This document shows positions 19,478 to 28,960 of a stretch of 64,000 bases of DNA, in pieces. The DNA lies in the NCBI GenBank assembly GCA_009840385.1, contig VXNX01000013.1, positions 248,001 to 312,000 on the forward strand, written 5' to 3'. Positions within the stretch are counted from its first letter, which is position 1, and each line of letters opens with the position of its first letter. The notes beneath the pieces were generated by a model. It was not told where the DNA came from. It saw nothing but the letters and a program-made list of their open reading frames with translations, and made no database searches. Source of the stretch: Candidatus Dadabacteria bacterium (GTDB lineage: Bacteria; Desulfobacterota_D; UBA1144; Nemesobacterales; Nemesobacteraceae). The translations under genes were made by a program, and so were the position numbers.

Positions 19478-19870
19478 TCACTGCCGACCGCGCTCCCTCC
19501 CAGAAGCGGGAATCAAAAGCCACATCTTTCTTCGGGAACGTCGCCCCCAGCTTGGAGAAAGTAAAACGTAATTGCCCTCAAGCAACGGAGAGTCATCGAG
19601 GTAAAAAGAAAGTTTAGCGGAACCTTCGTGGCGCGAAACGTACCTTCCAGAAACGGAAAAATCGGCTTTCGCCGAGCAACATTGCCCGCGTAAAAAAACC
19701 CAAAGGTCGTTTTCTTCAAACTCAATCCCTATAGCCTTCTGCCTTTTATCCATCCATCCAGCGTTTGGAAAAACCCAGTGGCGACGGCCCTCTGAAAGTT
19801 CAAGGGAAAGAACAAAGCAGGTGGTTTCCGAGACGATTTTCCTAACAGAGTATCTGAGAGTTAAGTTCAT
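19478..19870 (-). CDS. Small protein, possibly a degenerate LigD phosphoesterase-like domain
   Basis: A 130-residue protein with no confident family. Its layout recalls the 3'-phosphoesterase domain found at the N-terminus of LigD: a strand LSLELSEGRRHWVFPNAGW, then DKRQKAIGIEFEEND, and near the end SAKLSFYLDDSPLLEGNYVLLSP, comparable to the family's GKL-x-F-x-L-x-G-x-x-L-x-G-x-Y-x-L end. The catalytic HYDFRL segment of that family is not conserved (TCFVLSLEL here), so it would be inactive if related. The C-terminus is basic. It starts inside the end of coaX (29-base overlap), so it is probably cotranscribed. Confidence 0.5.
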   Translation of the reverse strand: MNLTLRYSVRKIVSETTCFVLSLELSEGRRHWVFPNAGWMDKRQKAIGIEFEENDLWVFLRGQCCSAKADFSVSGRYVSRHEGSAKLSFYLDDSPLLEGNYVLLSPSWGRRSRRKMWLLIPASGRERGRQ

Positions 19871-20618
19871 AGAGCAGTCTCAGGCCATGGAGAGCAAGGT
19901 CATTGTCGACCCGGTTCGCGCAGGTGCATTCCTCAGAGATCGCTTCGGCAAACCCCCCGGTCATTACGATTTCAGGAGAGGATTTCATCTCCTCCTTGAG
20001 CTTTGCGCAGAGCCCGTCAATCATTGAGGCGTAACCGTAAAACAGCCCCGACTGTATGCACTCGACTGTGTCTTTGCCGATCACCTGTTCGGGTTTTTCG
20101 GGATCAACCTTCGGAAGCTTGGACGTCCCGTGGTAAAGCGCTACTGTAGATAGCTCGATCCCCGGGACTATCACTCCGCCCAGATATTCCCCTTTTTCCG
20201 AAACGCAGTCAAAAGTTGTAGCCGTGCCGAGATCAACCACTATCACGCTTCCGCCGAAACGGTGGTAAGCCGCAACAGCGTTTGCTATCCTGTCGGCTCC
20301 GAGCTCCTCGGGATTGTAAATCCGGATCTGCATTCCCGTCCTCGTCTCAGGACCCACGATTATGGGCTGATGACCGAAATATTTCTCCACCAGTTTCGCC
20401 ATCCCCTCCTGCATCTCGGTAACCACACAGGAAAGTATGGCGCCGCTTAACGAAGAGGACGATATGTCGTTATCGTTCATCTTCCCGAAGAAGATAATTC
20501 CGTAATCATCGGGACTTTTAGTTCTGTCGGTATCGATCCTGAAACTGTATACGAGATCCTCTCCGGAAAATATTCCGACCATTATGCTGGTGTTGCCGAC
20601 ATCAATTGCGAGAAGCAT
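19842..20618 (-). CDS. coaX: Type III pantothenate kinase CoaX
   Basis: Phosphorylates pantothenate in the first step of CoA synthesis. The ASKHA start MLLAIDVGNTSIMVGIF, the substrate-binding PEELGADRIANAVAAYHRFG, VVDLGTATTFD and GGVIVPGIELS are all canonical, and the 258-residue length is standard. CoaD, a later enzyme of the pathway, is elsewhere in the window (38416). A 7-bp inverted repeat (CACCTGT/ACAGGTG, 20647-20666) lies about 30 bases upstream of the start and may be an operator or leader hairpin. Confidence 0.95.
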   Translation of the reverse strand: MLLAIDVGNTSIMVGIFSGEDLVYSFRIDTDRTKSPDDYGIIFFGKMNDNDISSSSLSGAILSCVVTEMQEGMAKLVEKYFGHQPIIVGPETRTGMQIRIYNPEELGADRIANAVAAYHRFGGSVIVVDLGTATTFDCVSEKGEYLGGVIVPGIELSTVALYHGTSKLPKVDPEKPEQVIGKDTVECIQSGLFYGYASMIDGLCAKLKEEMKSSPEIVMTGGFAEAISEECTCANRVDNDLALHGLRLLYELNSQILC

Positions 20619-20873
20619 GGCTAATTAAGCCCGGTCATTGTGATCTCACCTGTTGATTGACAGGTGCAGGCGTTTCCGGGACAACAAGATATTATTAATC
20701 CGATGCGGATAAACTGGTTTCGAGGGGAGTATAACTTAAAAACCGTGTAAACCGAAGCACTAAACTATGTACACTGACATAAAAACAGACCTTTGATAGG
20801 AGTAGATCGTACAAGTATTTCTATGGGAATTGTGCTATAATCGCAAAATCTTATATTAGAGGGGGTTTTAGTT

Positions 20874-21644
20874 ATGAAGAGGTTTTACAATAATCCCGCG
20901 TGGTGCCGTATTCGTGGGTTGCGTGGTCTCGGAACTCTTGCTTTATCGATTGCGTTTTGTCTTACCGGATTGCTCGCGCTCTCATCTTGCGATCTTGATT
21001 TTTGGGATGACGATGATAATGGAGTGGAGCCGATTGAGATGAGAGGATTCTATACCAGTGTTAATATGGGTGGAGATACGGATTGCGTAACCGAAATTGT
21101 CAAAGTTTCTTCGGAAAGAGATGATGTGGTTGGGGGTGAACCTAACGTTACGCTTACCGCCAGCAGTAGCGCTTTTGGAGAGGGGTTCTTCCCGCAAATT
21201 GGTATAAGGGTCGGCGAAAGTGATAATAATCCGGCGACTATCGTATCCGCCTATGTGAGTGAAACGGGCGAAACTTTTGACAGGCCCGGAGCATATTTTC
21301 TTGCTGCAACAACCGACGATGCAGTTGTTCAGGGAGAAACGATATATACCGGTTACTGGACGGGCTACGCTTACCGCCCAGGGGGAGAAGGAACACTTAA
21401 ACCTGTGGTGATTTGTCCCTACGTGCTGGTACCAATAGATACATTAGATGTTGAGAGTTGTGGCGGAACAAAAGATCCTGATGATGAAAGTGCGACAACG
21501 GCGAATGGAACTGATCCAGACATGGTCCACACGGGGCTGCAAAAGTATCTTACACAGGATAACGGCAACGGACTGGAACTGAGATCATGCTACAATGTTT
21601 TTGACAGCGATGGCAGGGTTTCTCCCGAGCAGCGTATGCCATAA
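20874..21644 (+). CDS. Predicted lipoprotein, family member 2 (unknown function)
   Basis: A 256-residue protein with a long basic leader, a hydrophobic segment (about 20-38) and a lipobox-like ALSSCD that places the lipidated Cys near residue 39. It then has a very acidic stretch (DFWDDDDNG). The C-terminal two thirds match the lipoprotein at 10361-10990: IYTGYWTGYAY, PVVICPYVLVP, ESCGGT, GLQKYL and a late Cys. It is longer through inserts in the middle and at the end. A consensus TATAAT (20836-20841) and the ribosome site AGAGGGGG precede it. No domain is recognised. Confidence 0.75.
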   Translation: MKRFYNNPAWCRIRGLRGLGTLALSIAFCLTGLLALSSCDLDFWDDDDNGVEPIEMRGFYTSVNMGGDTDCVTEIVKVSSERDDVVGGEPNVTLTASSSAFGEGFFPQIGIRVGESDNNPATIVSAYVSETGETFDRPGAYFLAATTDDAVVQGETIYTGYWTGYAYRPGGEGTLKPVVICPYVLVPIDTLDVESCGGTKDPDDESATTANGTDPDMVHTGLQKYLTQDNGNGLELRSCYNVFDSDGRVSPEQRMP

Positions 21645-21674
21645 TCGAAATACCGCTGAACAATTAAAAAGATT

Positions 21675-21912
21675 GGAAGGGAGAATCTCGCGATTTCTCC
21701 CCTTCCATGCCTCCACATATGGGTTCGTGTGCACCGGTTTGATAGATTCAAGCTGCTGAATCGGTCAACACAGAAACAAGGTCAAGCTTAGTAGAACAAC
21801 CTTTGGCGGAGCAAAGGGAAGCGCCGAGTTGTTCCTGATACACCATAGACTGCACAACCCGCGACGGGTTGGGTCATCAGGTTCCTACCAATACCGAGAC
21901 AACACAATCTCG
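21675..21912. ncRNA. Hairpin-rich intergenic region, candidate structured RNA
   Basis: The gap 21645-21985 holds five stem candidates: 21675-21706 (GGAAGG-GAGAA against TTCTC-C-CTTCC), 21745-21762 (GATTCA/TGAATC), 21794-21834 (GAACAAC/GTTGTTC with inner GGCG/CGCC), 21855-21871 (CAACCCG/CGGGTTG with a 3-base loop) nested inside CCTGAT/ATCAGG (21834-21881), and 21895-21912 (CGAGA/TCTCG). A short T-run follows at 21929-21933. No known riboswitch or RNA family was recognised, and the strand is undecided. It could be a regulatory RNA, the leader of the epimerase gene, or a decayed mobile-element end. Confidence 0.4.
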
Positions 21913-21985
21913 TAAAGTGCATGCTAGCTTTTTGACAAAATCCTAGGGGAAAACTATTATTTCACCGCGTCCGGAAGAAGAAAAA

Positions 21986-22912
21986 GTGAGAATAATAGTT
22001 ACAGGCGGAGCGGGGTTCATAGGTTCCTGGGTATGCGAAGCGTATATTTCCGAGGGGCACGAGGTTTTCGTAATAGACAACCTCTCCACGGGATCTGAAA
22101 ACAATATTCCGCCAAAAGCCGAATTCATTGAGTGCGACGTAAGGGATTTTACGGGACTCGAAAAAGTGTTCCTCCAGTTCCGCCCCGAGGTCGTAAACCA
22201 CCACGCGGCCCAAATAAATGTAAGAGACTCGGTTGAAGACCCCAGTTTCGATGCCGATGTAAACATAGGTGGTTCCCTCAACGTTCTAAGGCTCTGCGCG
22301 GAACACAAAACAGAGAAGTTTATCTTCTCATCCACCGGAGGTGCCCTCTACGGAGAACCAGAAAAACTTCCTGCAGACGAGTCAACCCCGGCTCTTCCCC
22401 TCTCTCCCTACGGCATCTCGAAACTCTCAACGGAAAATTACGTGAGGTACCACTCGAAAAACCATGGCTTCGGACACGTGATCCTAAGATACGCAAACGT
22501 GTACGGAGAAAGGCAGAACCCCGAGGGAGAAGCGGGAGTAATAGGGATTTTCTGCGAGAACATAATCAACGGAAAACCCTGCCTCATATTCGGAGACGGA
22601 GAACAGACGAGGGATTACGTACATGTCTCTGACGTCTCCCGGGCAAACCTTCTCGCCGCAAGCCTCGAAGAAGAGGGAACCTTCAACATAGGAACGTCTA
22701 TCGAAAGTTCTGTAAATGATATAGCGTGCATCCTCGGGGAAGTAACAAAAACTGGATTCGAAACCGTCCATGAAAAACAGCGTCCCGGCGAGGTAAGGAG
22801 AATAAGCCTTGACTGTTCCTTGGCGGTGGAAAGACTAGGATGGAGTGCGCAAGTGGCTTTGCGCGAGGGGCTTTTTAGAACATGGAACTGGTTTTCACAA
22901 GAGAGAGGTTAA
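21986..22912 (+). CDS. NAD-dependent sugar-nucleotide epimerase/dehydratase
   Basis: An extended short-chain dehydrogenase of the UDP-glucose 4-epimerase type, 308 residues. The N-terminal Rossmann motif TGGAGFIGSW, the Asp after beta-2 (VIDNLSTG), HHAAQINVRDSVEDP, the Ser-Thr of SSTGGALYGE and the catalytic Tyr-Lys in SPYGISK are all visible. FGDGEQTRDYVHVSDV is the substrate-side block. It probably supplies a sugar for the cell surface; the exact nucleotide sugar cannot be told. The start is GTG (21986). It stands alone, without other glycan genes nearby. Confidence 0.9.
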   Translation: MRIIVTGGAGFIGSWVCEAYISEGHEVFVIDNLSTGSENNIPPKAEFIECDVRDFTGLEKVFLQFRPEVVNHHAAQINVRDSVEDPSFDADVNIGGSLNVLRLCAEHKTEKFIFSSTGGALYGEPEKLPADESTPALPLSPYGISKLSTENYVRYHSKNHGFGHVILRYANVYGERQNPEGEAGVIGIFCENIINGKPCLIFGDGEQTRDYVHVSDVSRANLLAASLEEEGTFNIGTSIESSVNDIACILGEVTKTGFETVHEKQRPGEVRRISLDCSLAVERLGWSAQVALREGLFRTWNWFSQERG

Positions 22913-22985
22913 GTAGGACCAGAAGCTTTTGTCTTTGAAAAAACCTCGTCCGTGGTTAAAATCTTGCTTTCACGGAGGGCGGAAG

Positions 22986-23159
22986 ATGAAGGACAATGAA
23001 GAATTCTTTGATGTGCGTATTTACAAAAGATACATAACGGAAGGGGAAATCTCCCAGAAAGATTACGATAAACACATAAAATCCCTTCCCGACGTAACTG
23101 ACAAGGCAACGTTCCTTGTCATTGACGAAGAAGAGGAAACCGGAGAGCAAGAAGAATAA
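22986..23159 (+). CDS. Small acidic protein of unknown function
   Basis: A 57-residue protein beginning MKDNEEFFDVRIYKRYITEGEISQ, with a Glu-rich C-terminus (DEEEETGEQEE). The ATG at 22986 has a good GGAGGGCGG site; the open frame extends further upstream without one. Its stop overlaps the next ATG (TAATG), so the two small genes are translationally coupled. No family is recognised. Confidence 0.65.
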   Translation: MKDNEEFFDVRIYKRYITEGEISQKDYDKHIKSLPDVTDKATFLVIDEEEETGEQEE

Positions 23160-23371
23160 TGGAACGCTGGGATTACAAGGTAGTCTCGACCGACGTGCTT
23201 GTCAAAAGGCCGCAGGACCATGATATAGACGTCTACAAGGAAGAGGTTGACTCTCGAAGGGAAAGCACAAGGGGAAACCTTGAAGATTCCTTGGTTTCGC
23301 TTGGCGAGGAAGGCTGGGAACTTGCCACAATTACTGGCGAATTCGCCATATTTAAAAGAAGGGTCAGCTAA
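23159..23371 (+). CDS. DUF4177-like small protein
   Basis: A 70-residue protein with the pattern W-x-YKVV at the start and a helix ending in LGEEGWELATITGEFAIFKR, which matches the short DUF4177-type fold (aromatic strand, helix, GWEL turn, final strand). Function is unknown for the family. It is coupled to the 57-residue gene upstream and ends three bases before the convergent guaA stop. Confidence 0.7.
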   Translation: MERWDYKVVSTDVLVKRPQDHDIDVYKEEVDSRRESTRGNLEDSLVSLGEEGWELATITGEFAIFKRRVS

Positions 23372-23374
23372 ACG

Positions 23375-24907
23375 TCACTGCCACTCTATTGTGCCGGGAG
23401 GCTTCGTGGATATATCATAGACGACCCGGTTTATCCCCTTTACCTCATTTATTATCCTCACAGAAATTTTCCCGAGCAGGTCATAGGATACCTTCGACCA
23501 GTCGGCGGTCATTCCGTCCGTACTGCTCACGGCCCTAAGCGCGCAGACATTCTCATAGGTGCGTTCATCGCCCATCACCCCGACTGTCTTCACGGGAATA
23601 AATACGCAGAAAGCCTGCCATATCTCGTCGTAGGCGCCCGATTTCTTAAGCTCGTCGATAAAAATGCTGTCGGCACACCTCAGTATGGAAAGTCTCTCTC
23701 GCGTGACTTCCCCCATTATCCTGATCGCAAGACCGGGACCGGGAAAGGGGTGGCGGCCTATCAGGGAGGTAGGGAGACCAAGCTTCTCGCCAACACTTCT
23801 CACCTCGTCTTTGAAAAGTTCTCTAAGGGGTTCGACTATCTCAAAGTTCATTTTTTCCGGAAGTCCCCCGACGTTGTGGTGGGACTTTATAACGGCCGAG
23901 GGCCCCTTGACGCTCACACTCTCAATCACGTCGGGATAGAGGGTTCCCTGGGCAAGGAAGCGGACGTCGGATATTTTTTCCGCCTCTTCCTCAAACACCC
24001 TAACGAACTGCTCGCCCATAATCTTCCTTTTCGTCTCGGGATCCTCAACACCCTCAAGATGAGAAAGAAACCTGTCGGAGGCATCCACGTGAATGAAGTT
24101 CATCTCAAACCCGGAGAAGGCATCGCAGACCTCCTGCGCCTCATCAAGCCTCATGCATCCCGTATCGACGAAAATACAGTAAAGCCTACGGCCGACCGCC
24201 TCGTTAATGAGGGCCGCCGCAACCGAGGAATCCACTCCTCCTGAGAGCCCGCATATGATTTTGCCGTCCCCGACTCTTTCTCTTATCTCGTGTATTGAGT
24301 GCTCTATGAAAGATCCCGCCGTCCAGTTCCCGCCGAGACCCGCAACCCGGAAAAGAAAGTTAGAAAGTATCTCGACTCCGAATTCCGTATGCACGACTTC
24401 CGGGTGGAACTGCACTCCGTATATGTCTCCGCTCACGTTCCTAACCGCCGCGCACTCCGTGTTTTCGGTATCGGCTATCGCCGAAAAACCCTCGGGCACT
24501 CTCAAGACCCTGTCGCCGTGGGACATCCAGACGCCCGAGGTCTTCGCCACGTCCGAGAAAAGTGGATCTTCAGTGACTAGGTTCAAAACGGCGGGTCCGT
24601 ATTCCCTTTTCTCAGAGCGCTCGACTTCCCCGCCAAGCTGGAAGACCAGCACTTGAAGCCCGTAACAGATTCCCAAAACGGGAACTCCCAAAGACAGTAT
24701 CTCCTCATCCACCCTTGGAGAAGCATCCTCCCAGACGCTTGAGGGCCCTCCGGAAAGTATTATCGCCCCCGGCGGGTCCTTGCTTATTTCGTCTGCTGGA
24801 GTGTTGTAGGGCTTTATCTCGGAATAGACCCCGAGCTCCCTCGTGCGCCTAGCGATAAGCTGCGTATACTGGGAACCGAAATCAAGAACCAGAACTTTTT
24901 CGCGCAT
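23375..24907 (-). CDS. guaA: GMP synthase (glutamine-hydrolysing)
   Basis: Converts XMP to GMP with glutamine-derived ammonia. The class I amidotransferase domain (about 1-190) has ILSGGPSS, the nucleophile Cys in GICYGLQ and the His-Glu pair in GVQFHPEV. The ATP-pyrophosphatase domain follows with the P-loop [11 protein letters not shown], and the C-terminal dimerisation domain ends in the usual PPGTIEWQ. The 510-residue length is standard. It lies 54 bases downstream of guaB, so the two final GMP steps are probably one operon. Confidence 0.97.
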   Translation of the reverse strand: MREKVLVLDFGSQYTQLIARRTRELGVYSEIKPYNTPADEISKDPPGAIILSGGPSSVWEDASPRVDEEILSLGVPVLGICYGLQVLVFQLGGEVERSEKREYGPAVLNLVTEDPLFSDVAKTSGVWMSHGDRVLRVPEGFSAIADTENTECAAVRNVSGDIYGVQFHPEVVHTEFGVEILSNFLFRVAGLGGNWTAGSFIEHSIHEIRERVGDGKIICGLSGGVDSSVAAALINEAVGRRLYCIFVDTGCMRLDEAQEVCDAFSGFEMNFIHVDASDRFLSHLEGVEDPETKRKIMGEQFVRVFEEEAEKISDVRFLAQGTLYPDVIESVSVKGPSAVIKSHHNVGGLPEKMNFEIVEPLRELFKDEVRSVGEKLGLPTSLIGRHPFPGPGLAIRIMGEVTRERLSILRCADSIFIDELKKSGAYDEIWQAFCVFIPVKTVGVMGDERTYENVCALRAVSSTDGMTADWSKVSYDLLGKISVRIINEVKGINRVVYDISTKPPGTIEWQ

Positions 24908-24961
24908 TTTAGGGTAAACCGCGCTCCCTGAAGCTTGCTTTACGAGACAATAAAACCGTTA

Positions 24962-26431
24962 TCACCCGATCCTGTAGTTAGGAGATTCCTTGGTAATTAC
25001 GATATCGTGAACGTGACTTTCCTGAAGCCCGGCGTTGGTAAGCTTCACAAACTTTGCGTTTTCCTGAAGTTCTTTCACGGTCGCGGAACCTGTGTAGCCC
25101 ATCCCCGCCCGAAGCCCACCGACCAGCTGATAAACTATGGCTCCTATATTGCCTCTGTAAGGAACTCTTCCCTCTATTCCTTCGGGAACAAGCTTGGCTT
25201 CCATCATCTCATCGTCCTGGGCGTAGCGGTCCCTGCTTCCGGCCCTCATCGCTTCAATCGAACCCATGCCACGGTACACCTTGTAGGTTCTCCCCTGATA
25301 GAGAACGACCTCCCCGGGAGCTTCATCCGACCCGGCGAGCAGATTTCCTATCATGACGGAATCAGCGCCGGCGGCAAGTGCCTTGGTTATATCCCCCGAG
25401 TACTTTATTCCCCCGTCTGCTATTACGGGTATGTCATGTCTTTTCGCTACGGAACAGACCTTTCTTATGGCTGTTATCTGGGGCACTCCTATACCAGCTA
25501 TAACGCGCGTTGTGCATATCGACCCGGGTCCGACCCCAACCTTAAGACAATCCACACCCGCTTTTATAAGATCCTCGGCCGCCTCGGATGTGGCTATGTT
25601 GCCGGCCACAAGATCTATATCGGGGTACTTATTTCTTATTTTAGCTAGGCTGTCGAGCACTCTTTTCGAATGCCCGTGGGCGGTATCCACCACTATGACA
25701 TCACAACCCCCGGCGACAAGCTCATCCACCCGCTCCTGGCTGTGCTTGTCAACTCCGACCGCAGCTCCCACAAGAAGTCTTCCCATCGCATCCTTGGACG
25801 CCTTGGGGAACTTCTCTATTTTCTCTATGTCCTTCATGGTTATGAGGCCACGAAGCTTAAAGCCCTCGTCAACCACGGGAAGTTTCTCTATCTTGAACTT
25901 GTGAAGAAGCTCCTTGGCTTCCTGAAGAGTTGTGCCCTCTTTGACCGTGACAAGATTTTTTCTGGGCGTCATAACTTTATCGATTTTAAGGTCCATGTTC
26001 TTTTCGAACCTTATGTCCCTATTGGTGATTATTCCGTGAAGAGTGTTGTTGGGCTTTACGACGGGAAGACCCGAGATATCGTTTTCAACCATTATCTCAA
26101 GCGCTTCACTGACCCGTGTTCCCGGCCGTACAGTCAGAGGATTCACTATCATTCCGCTTTCGTATTTTTTTACCCTTTCGACCTCGCCCGCCTGCGCCGG
26201 GATGGAAAGATTCCTGTGGATTATTCCTATGCCGCCTTCCTGCGCCATGGCAATCGACGTCCGGGACTCGGTCACGGTATCCATAGCCGCGCTCAGTATG
26301 GGGATATTAAGGGTTATGCGCCGGGTAAGCCTTACTGAAACGTCAACTTCGCTCGGAAGAACTTCGGAGTAGCAGGGAGAAAGTATTACATCGTCAAAGG
26401 TAAGCGCTTCTTCAAAAACAAAATCCTGCAT
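24962..26431 (-). CDS. guaB: Inosine-5'-monophosphate dehydrogenase
   Basis: Oxidises IMP to XMP with NAD, the committed step to guanine nucleotides. It has the barrel start [22 protein letters not shown], two CBS domains in the middle (about 95-205), the catalytic Cys loop [14 protein letters not shown] and the flap RGMGSIEAM followed by RYAQ. The 489-residue length is normal. It starts six bases after the small gene at 26437-26814 and precedes guaA. Confidence 0.97.
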   Translation of the reverse strand: MQDFVFEEALTFDDVILSPCYSEVLPSEVDVSVRLTRRITLNIPILSAAMDTVTESRTSIAMAQEGGIGIIHRNLSIPAQAGEVERVKKYESGMIVNPLTVRPGTRVSEALEIMVENDISGLPVVKPNNTLHGIITNRDIRFEKNMDLKIDKVMTPRKNLVTVKEGTTLQEAKELLHKFKIEKLPVVDEGFKLRGLITMKDIEKIEKFPKASKDAMGRLLVGAAVGVDKHSQERVDELVAGGCDVIVVDTAHGHSKRVLDSLAKIRNKYPDIDLVAGNIATSEAAEDLIKAGVDCLKVGVGPGSICTTRVIAGIGVPQITAIRKVCSVAKRHDIPVIADGGIKYSGDITKALAAGADSVMIGNLLAGSDEAPGEVVLYQGRTYKVYRGMGSIEAMRAGSRDRYAQDDEMMEAKLVPEGIEGRVPYRGNIGAIVYQLVGGLRAGMGYTGSATVKELQENAKFVKLTNAGLQESHVHDIVITKESPNYRIG

Positions 26432-26436
26432 AGCAG

Positions 26437-26814
26437 TTAGCCGGCCTTCTTTGTGGCAGTGACCTTCCTCGCCCTGGGTTTTTTTGCTTTCGGGGCGGGT
26501 TTTGCTTTTTCCTTATCACTGGGAACATCGCTCCCGCTCATACTTTGAAAACCCTTCCCGAAAAGATCCAGAATTTTCTTTCTCGCGTCGGAAGCCTCAA
26601 CCCCGAGTTCAATCTCTATTTCCTGCTCTTTATCAAGAAGATTCAGGAAAACGGATACGATACCCACATAAGTCGTATCGTCCACTTTCTCAAATCCCAT
26701 GGATTTCAAAAGCTTCCTGGGAATGACCGGAAACTGGAAATCAACAGTGTCGACAGATTCCTTGGAAAGGGAACCATCTTGACTTATGCTTACTTTTATT
26801 CGTGTAGATTTCAT
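26437..26814 (-). CDS. Unknown protein with a basic, histone-like tail
   Basis: A 125-residue protein. The first ~90 residues look like a small alpha/beta domain ([19 protein letters not shown], then [24 protein letters not shown]). The last ~30 residues are a low-complexity Lys/Ala/Pro/Arg tail ([21 protein letters not shown]), as in proteins that touch nucleic acid or polyphosphate. No family is recognised. It lies five bases before guaB on the same strand, so it is probably in the guaBA transcript. Confidence 0.65.
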   Translation of the reverse strand: MKSTRIKVSISQDGSLSKESVDTVDFQFPVIPRKLLKSMGFEKVDDTTYVGIVSVFLNLLDKEQEIEIELGVEASDARKKILDLFGKGFQSMSGSDVPSDKEKAKPAPKAKKPRARKVTATKKAG

Positions 26815-27056
26815 CGCTTAACCACCGGATTGCTCTATAATAAGAGATCGTAGTTTACTAAAAACGGCTTAATAAAGCAATTTAAGTCCTTCCAATATGC
26901 ATTTGCGCCGTAACAATTTTTGGGGCCCGGTTTCCGTAATGAGAGCGGGGAAGGCACGGCACCAGCCGTATCGCAGCAATCTGACAGCCGGATTTCTTGA
27001 TTAAGACACAATGCAGCACTGATTTCCACAGAATCCCCAGCCCTAAACAGATCCCC

Positions 27057-27629
27057 TTAGCCCTCAGACATCACTTCGAAATCCGTAATCTCGATTTCAT
27101 ACTTAAGGCCCAGTATCTTGTTAACGGAAAGGTAAAAAGTGTTGAAAAAGACGGTGTTGCCGGGCTTTATGTTGACATTGGCAGAGGCACCAGTACCGGT
27201 GAGCGCCGAGAGGTCATCCCCGCTTTTTCTGTTCAGTTTCTGAAGAGGATGGTCAGTATCGGCATTTCTAAGATCCCGAATCGAGAGGGTGTTTCCGGAA
27301 TAAAAGTCCTGAACGTAAACGGTCCGCCCCGATACCTGAAAGCTGCTCCTGAGCTTTATGTAGCTGACTGGCACATCGCTTTCATTCATGATCTCCCCGC
27401 GAACGAAGAAAAGGTAGCCTTTCTTCGTGCTTATCCACTGGGATTCCATATTTCTTACGATCAGTTTGCGGGAAATGCCATCGCTCTCCCAGAACCACTG
27501 CTCGGGGTAAAGTCCGAACTTAAAAGCCCCGAGACCCAGTGCGAGGAGAACCGCTATCAGGATAGGTCTGCGCGGATATCTTCTCTTTTTTCCTTCGTCT
27601 ATACCGTAAAATATCTTTTCCGCATCCAT
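27057..27629 (-). CDS. Membrane-anchored DUF3426-like protein
   Basis: A 190-residue protein: a short charged N-terminus (DEGKKRRYPRRP), one membrane segment (about 23-38), then an outside domain with a pattern like DUF3426/FxLYD: GYLFFVRGEIMNESDVPVSYIKLR and GRTVYVQDFYSGNTLS, ending in a strand YEIEITDFEVMSEG. The zinc-ribbon that often precedes DUF3426 is missing. The ATG at 27629 is preferred to an in-frame TTG at 27668. It stands alone. Its domain resembles those of the secreted protein at 509-1771. Confidence 0.65.
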   Translation of the reverse strand: MDAEKIFYGIDEGKKRRYPRRPILIAVLLALGLGAFKFGLYPEQWFWESDGISRKLIVRNMESQWISTKKGYLFFVRGEIMNESDVPVSYIKLRSSFQVSGRTVYVQDFYSGNTLSIRDLRNADTDHPLQKLNRKSGDDLSALTGTGASANVNIKPGNTVFFNTFYLSVNKILGLKYEIEITDFEVMSEG

Positions 27630-27890
27630 AAGCCCGGCCCCGGAAATAAAAAGCCTTCTAAAAGGCAAAGCGATGCCTTCGGAGGCAGATTATAACCGTA
27701 ATACATGCTTTTCCCCACAAACCAAGTCTTCCTCGCGGACCACAGTCCGGAAAAGCATCTGGAACCATTAACCGCTTCATTTTACAACCGCCGTCCTTCT
27801 AGCTATAAATATTAGTGAAAAAAGGGTCCCAAGCCCCGCCCTACGTAGAAATTCAACCTCGGAAATAAGAACATATAGGGAGAAAAAACC

Positions 27891-28718
27891 ATGATCAAAA
27901 CTCTTAAGAATAGTAAAACTCTTTGGGTCTTAATACTTGCGGCAGGAATGATTTTCGGTGTTTCCGGCAACGCGGTCGCCCAAAGTGGCAGTTTTTACAT
28001 CGGAGCTTCAGCCGGGATTGAGCGCGCGAGCATGGAACACGCGAAAACCGTTGACAACACCGATGTTCCGGCCAATTTTCTCCAGCACGGAGAAATCTAC
28101 AACACCAGCGACTCGGCAAGCAAAACGGGTTTTTCAGGCGGACTCCTCGCCGGCTACCGGCTCAATCTCGACCCAAGCGGCACCATCTACTTAGGCGTCG
28201 AGATTGACGGACAGTTCCACAGCGGCACAATAAGCGGAACGCTTCCCGGAGAAGGCCAATCCCAAGGCCGAAACCAGCACGGAGAGGCCTGGCCGGACGA
28301 GTGGAGCGTCGAGAGAAAAAACAGCTACGGCGTGACGTTGATGGCAGGGTTTAGCCCCCCGTTTCTGATCTCGCTTCTGGGTCCAGGTGCCGGAATCTAC
28401 GCTCTTGGCGGCGTACGCCGCTTGGATGCGGAGTTAAAGGTTGATTACAACGGCTGCCCAACTGGCGACGTGCTCTGTGGTCCCGGCGAGTTTACCGCAG
28501 AAGGCACCAATTCCTACGACGAGACTTTATACGGGCTGACAGTAGGTGGAGGTCTTGAAAAGATGATCGGCGATAAGATAGGAATCCGGGGCGAGATACG
28601 CCATACGCAGTACGGAAAGGAGGACCGGGAGACTTTTGCGGATTTTGAGGTCAAGGTTCCCATATCGCTTGACGGAAGCGAAACCGGCTTTTCAGTAAAA
28701 GCGGTTGTGTACTTCTGA
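27891..28718 (+). CDS. Outer-membrane beta-barrel protein
   Basis: A 275-residue protein with a signal peptide (hydrophobic 10-28, cleavage near NAVAQ). The mature part has alternating strands rich in Gly and aromatic residues (FYIGASAGIERAS, FSGGLLAGYRLNL, IYLGVEIDGQF, GIRGEIRHTQYG) and ends in an aromatic residue (VKAVVYF), the classic signal for BAM-mediated insertion. It fits the OmpA-like/opacity 8-strand barrel class. Specific function is unknown. A GGGAGAA site precedes the ATG. A 7-bp hairpin (28777-28802) follows but lacks a T-run. Confidence 0.8.
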   Translation: MIKTLKNSKTLWVLILAAGMIFGVSGNAVAQSGSFYIGASAGIERASMEHAKTVDNTDVPANFLQHGEIYNTSDSASKTGFSGGLLAGYRLNLDPSGTIYLGVEIDGQFHSGTISGTLPGEGQSQGRNQHGEAWPDEWSVERKNSYGVTLMAGFSPPFLISLLGPGAGIYALGGVRRLDAELKVDYNGCPTGDVLCGPGEFTAEGTNSYDETLYGLTVGGGLEKMIGDKIGIRGEIRHTQYGKEDRETFADFEVKVPISLDGSETGFSVKAVVYF

Positions 28719-28960
28719 ACCGCTCCTAGTCGGTCGTCTCGCAGAAATCTCGGTCCCGTTCAAGAAGACTCTTTCTCTCCCGACGGCTTTTGGATTCGGG
28801 AGAACAACAGTTAGCTTGGAGTTCCAGACAAAGTGGGCCTTGTGGCTTTTCCCGAGAAAACTGCACCCGAAACTACCTGTTCCGTGCACAGCAAAACAGA
28901 TTGAAAAAAATATCCCTTTATGTAATAATAACGCTCATTGCCTTTTTCAGGAGTGGATGA

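Noticed and set aside
21745-21871. Short minus-strand frame through the hairpin-rich region
   Set aside because: A frame ending near 21763 can be read, but it has no start with a ribosome site, no family pattern and crosses all the stems.
28777-28802. Terminator after the outer-membrane barrel gene
   Set aside because: The 7-bp stem CTCCCGA/TCGGGAG is perfect but is followed by AACAAC rather than a T-run.
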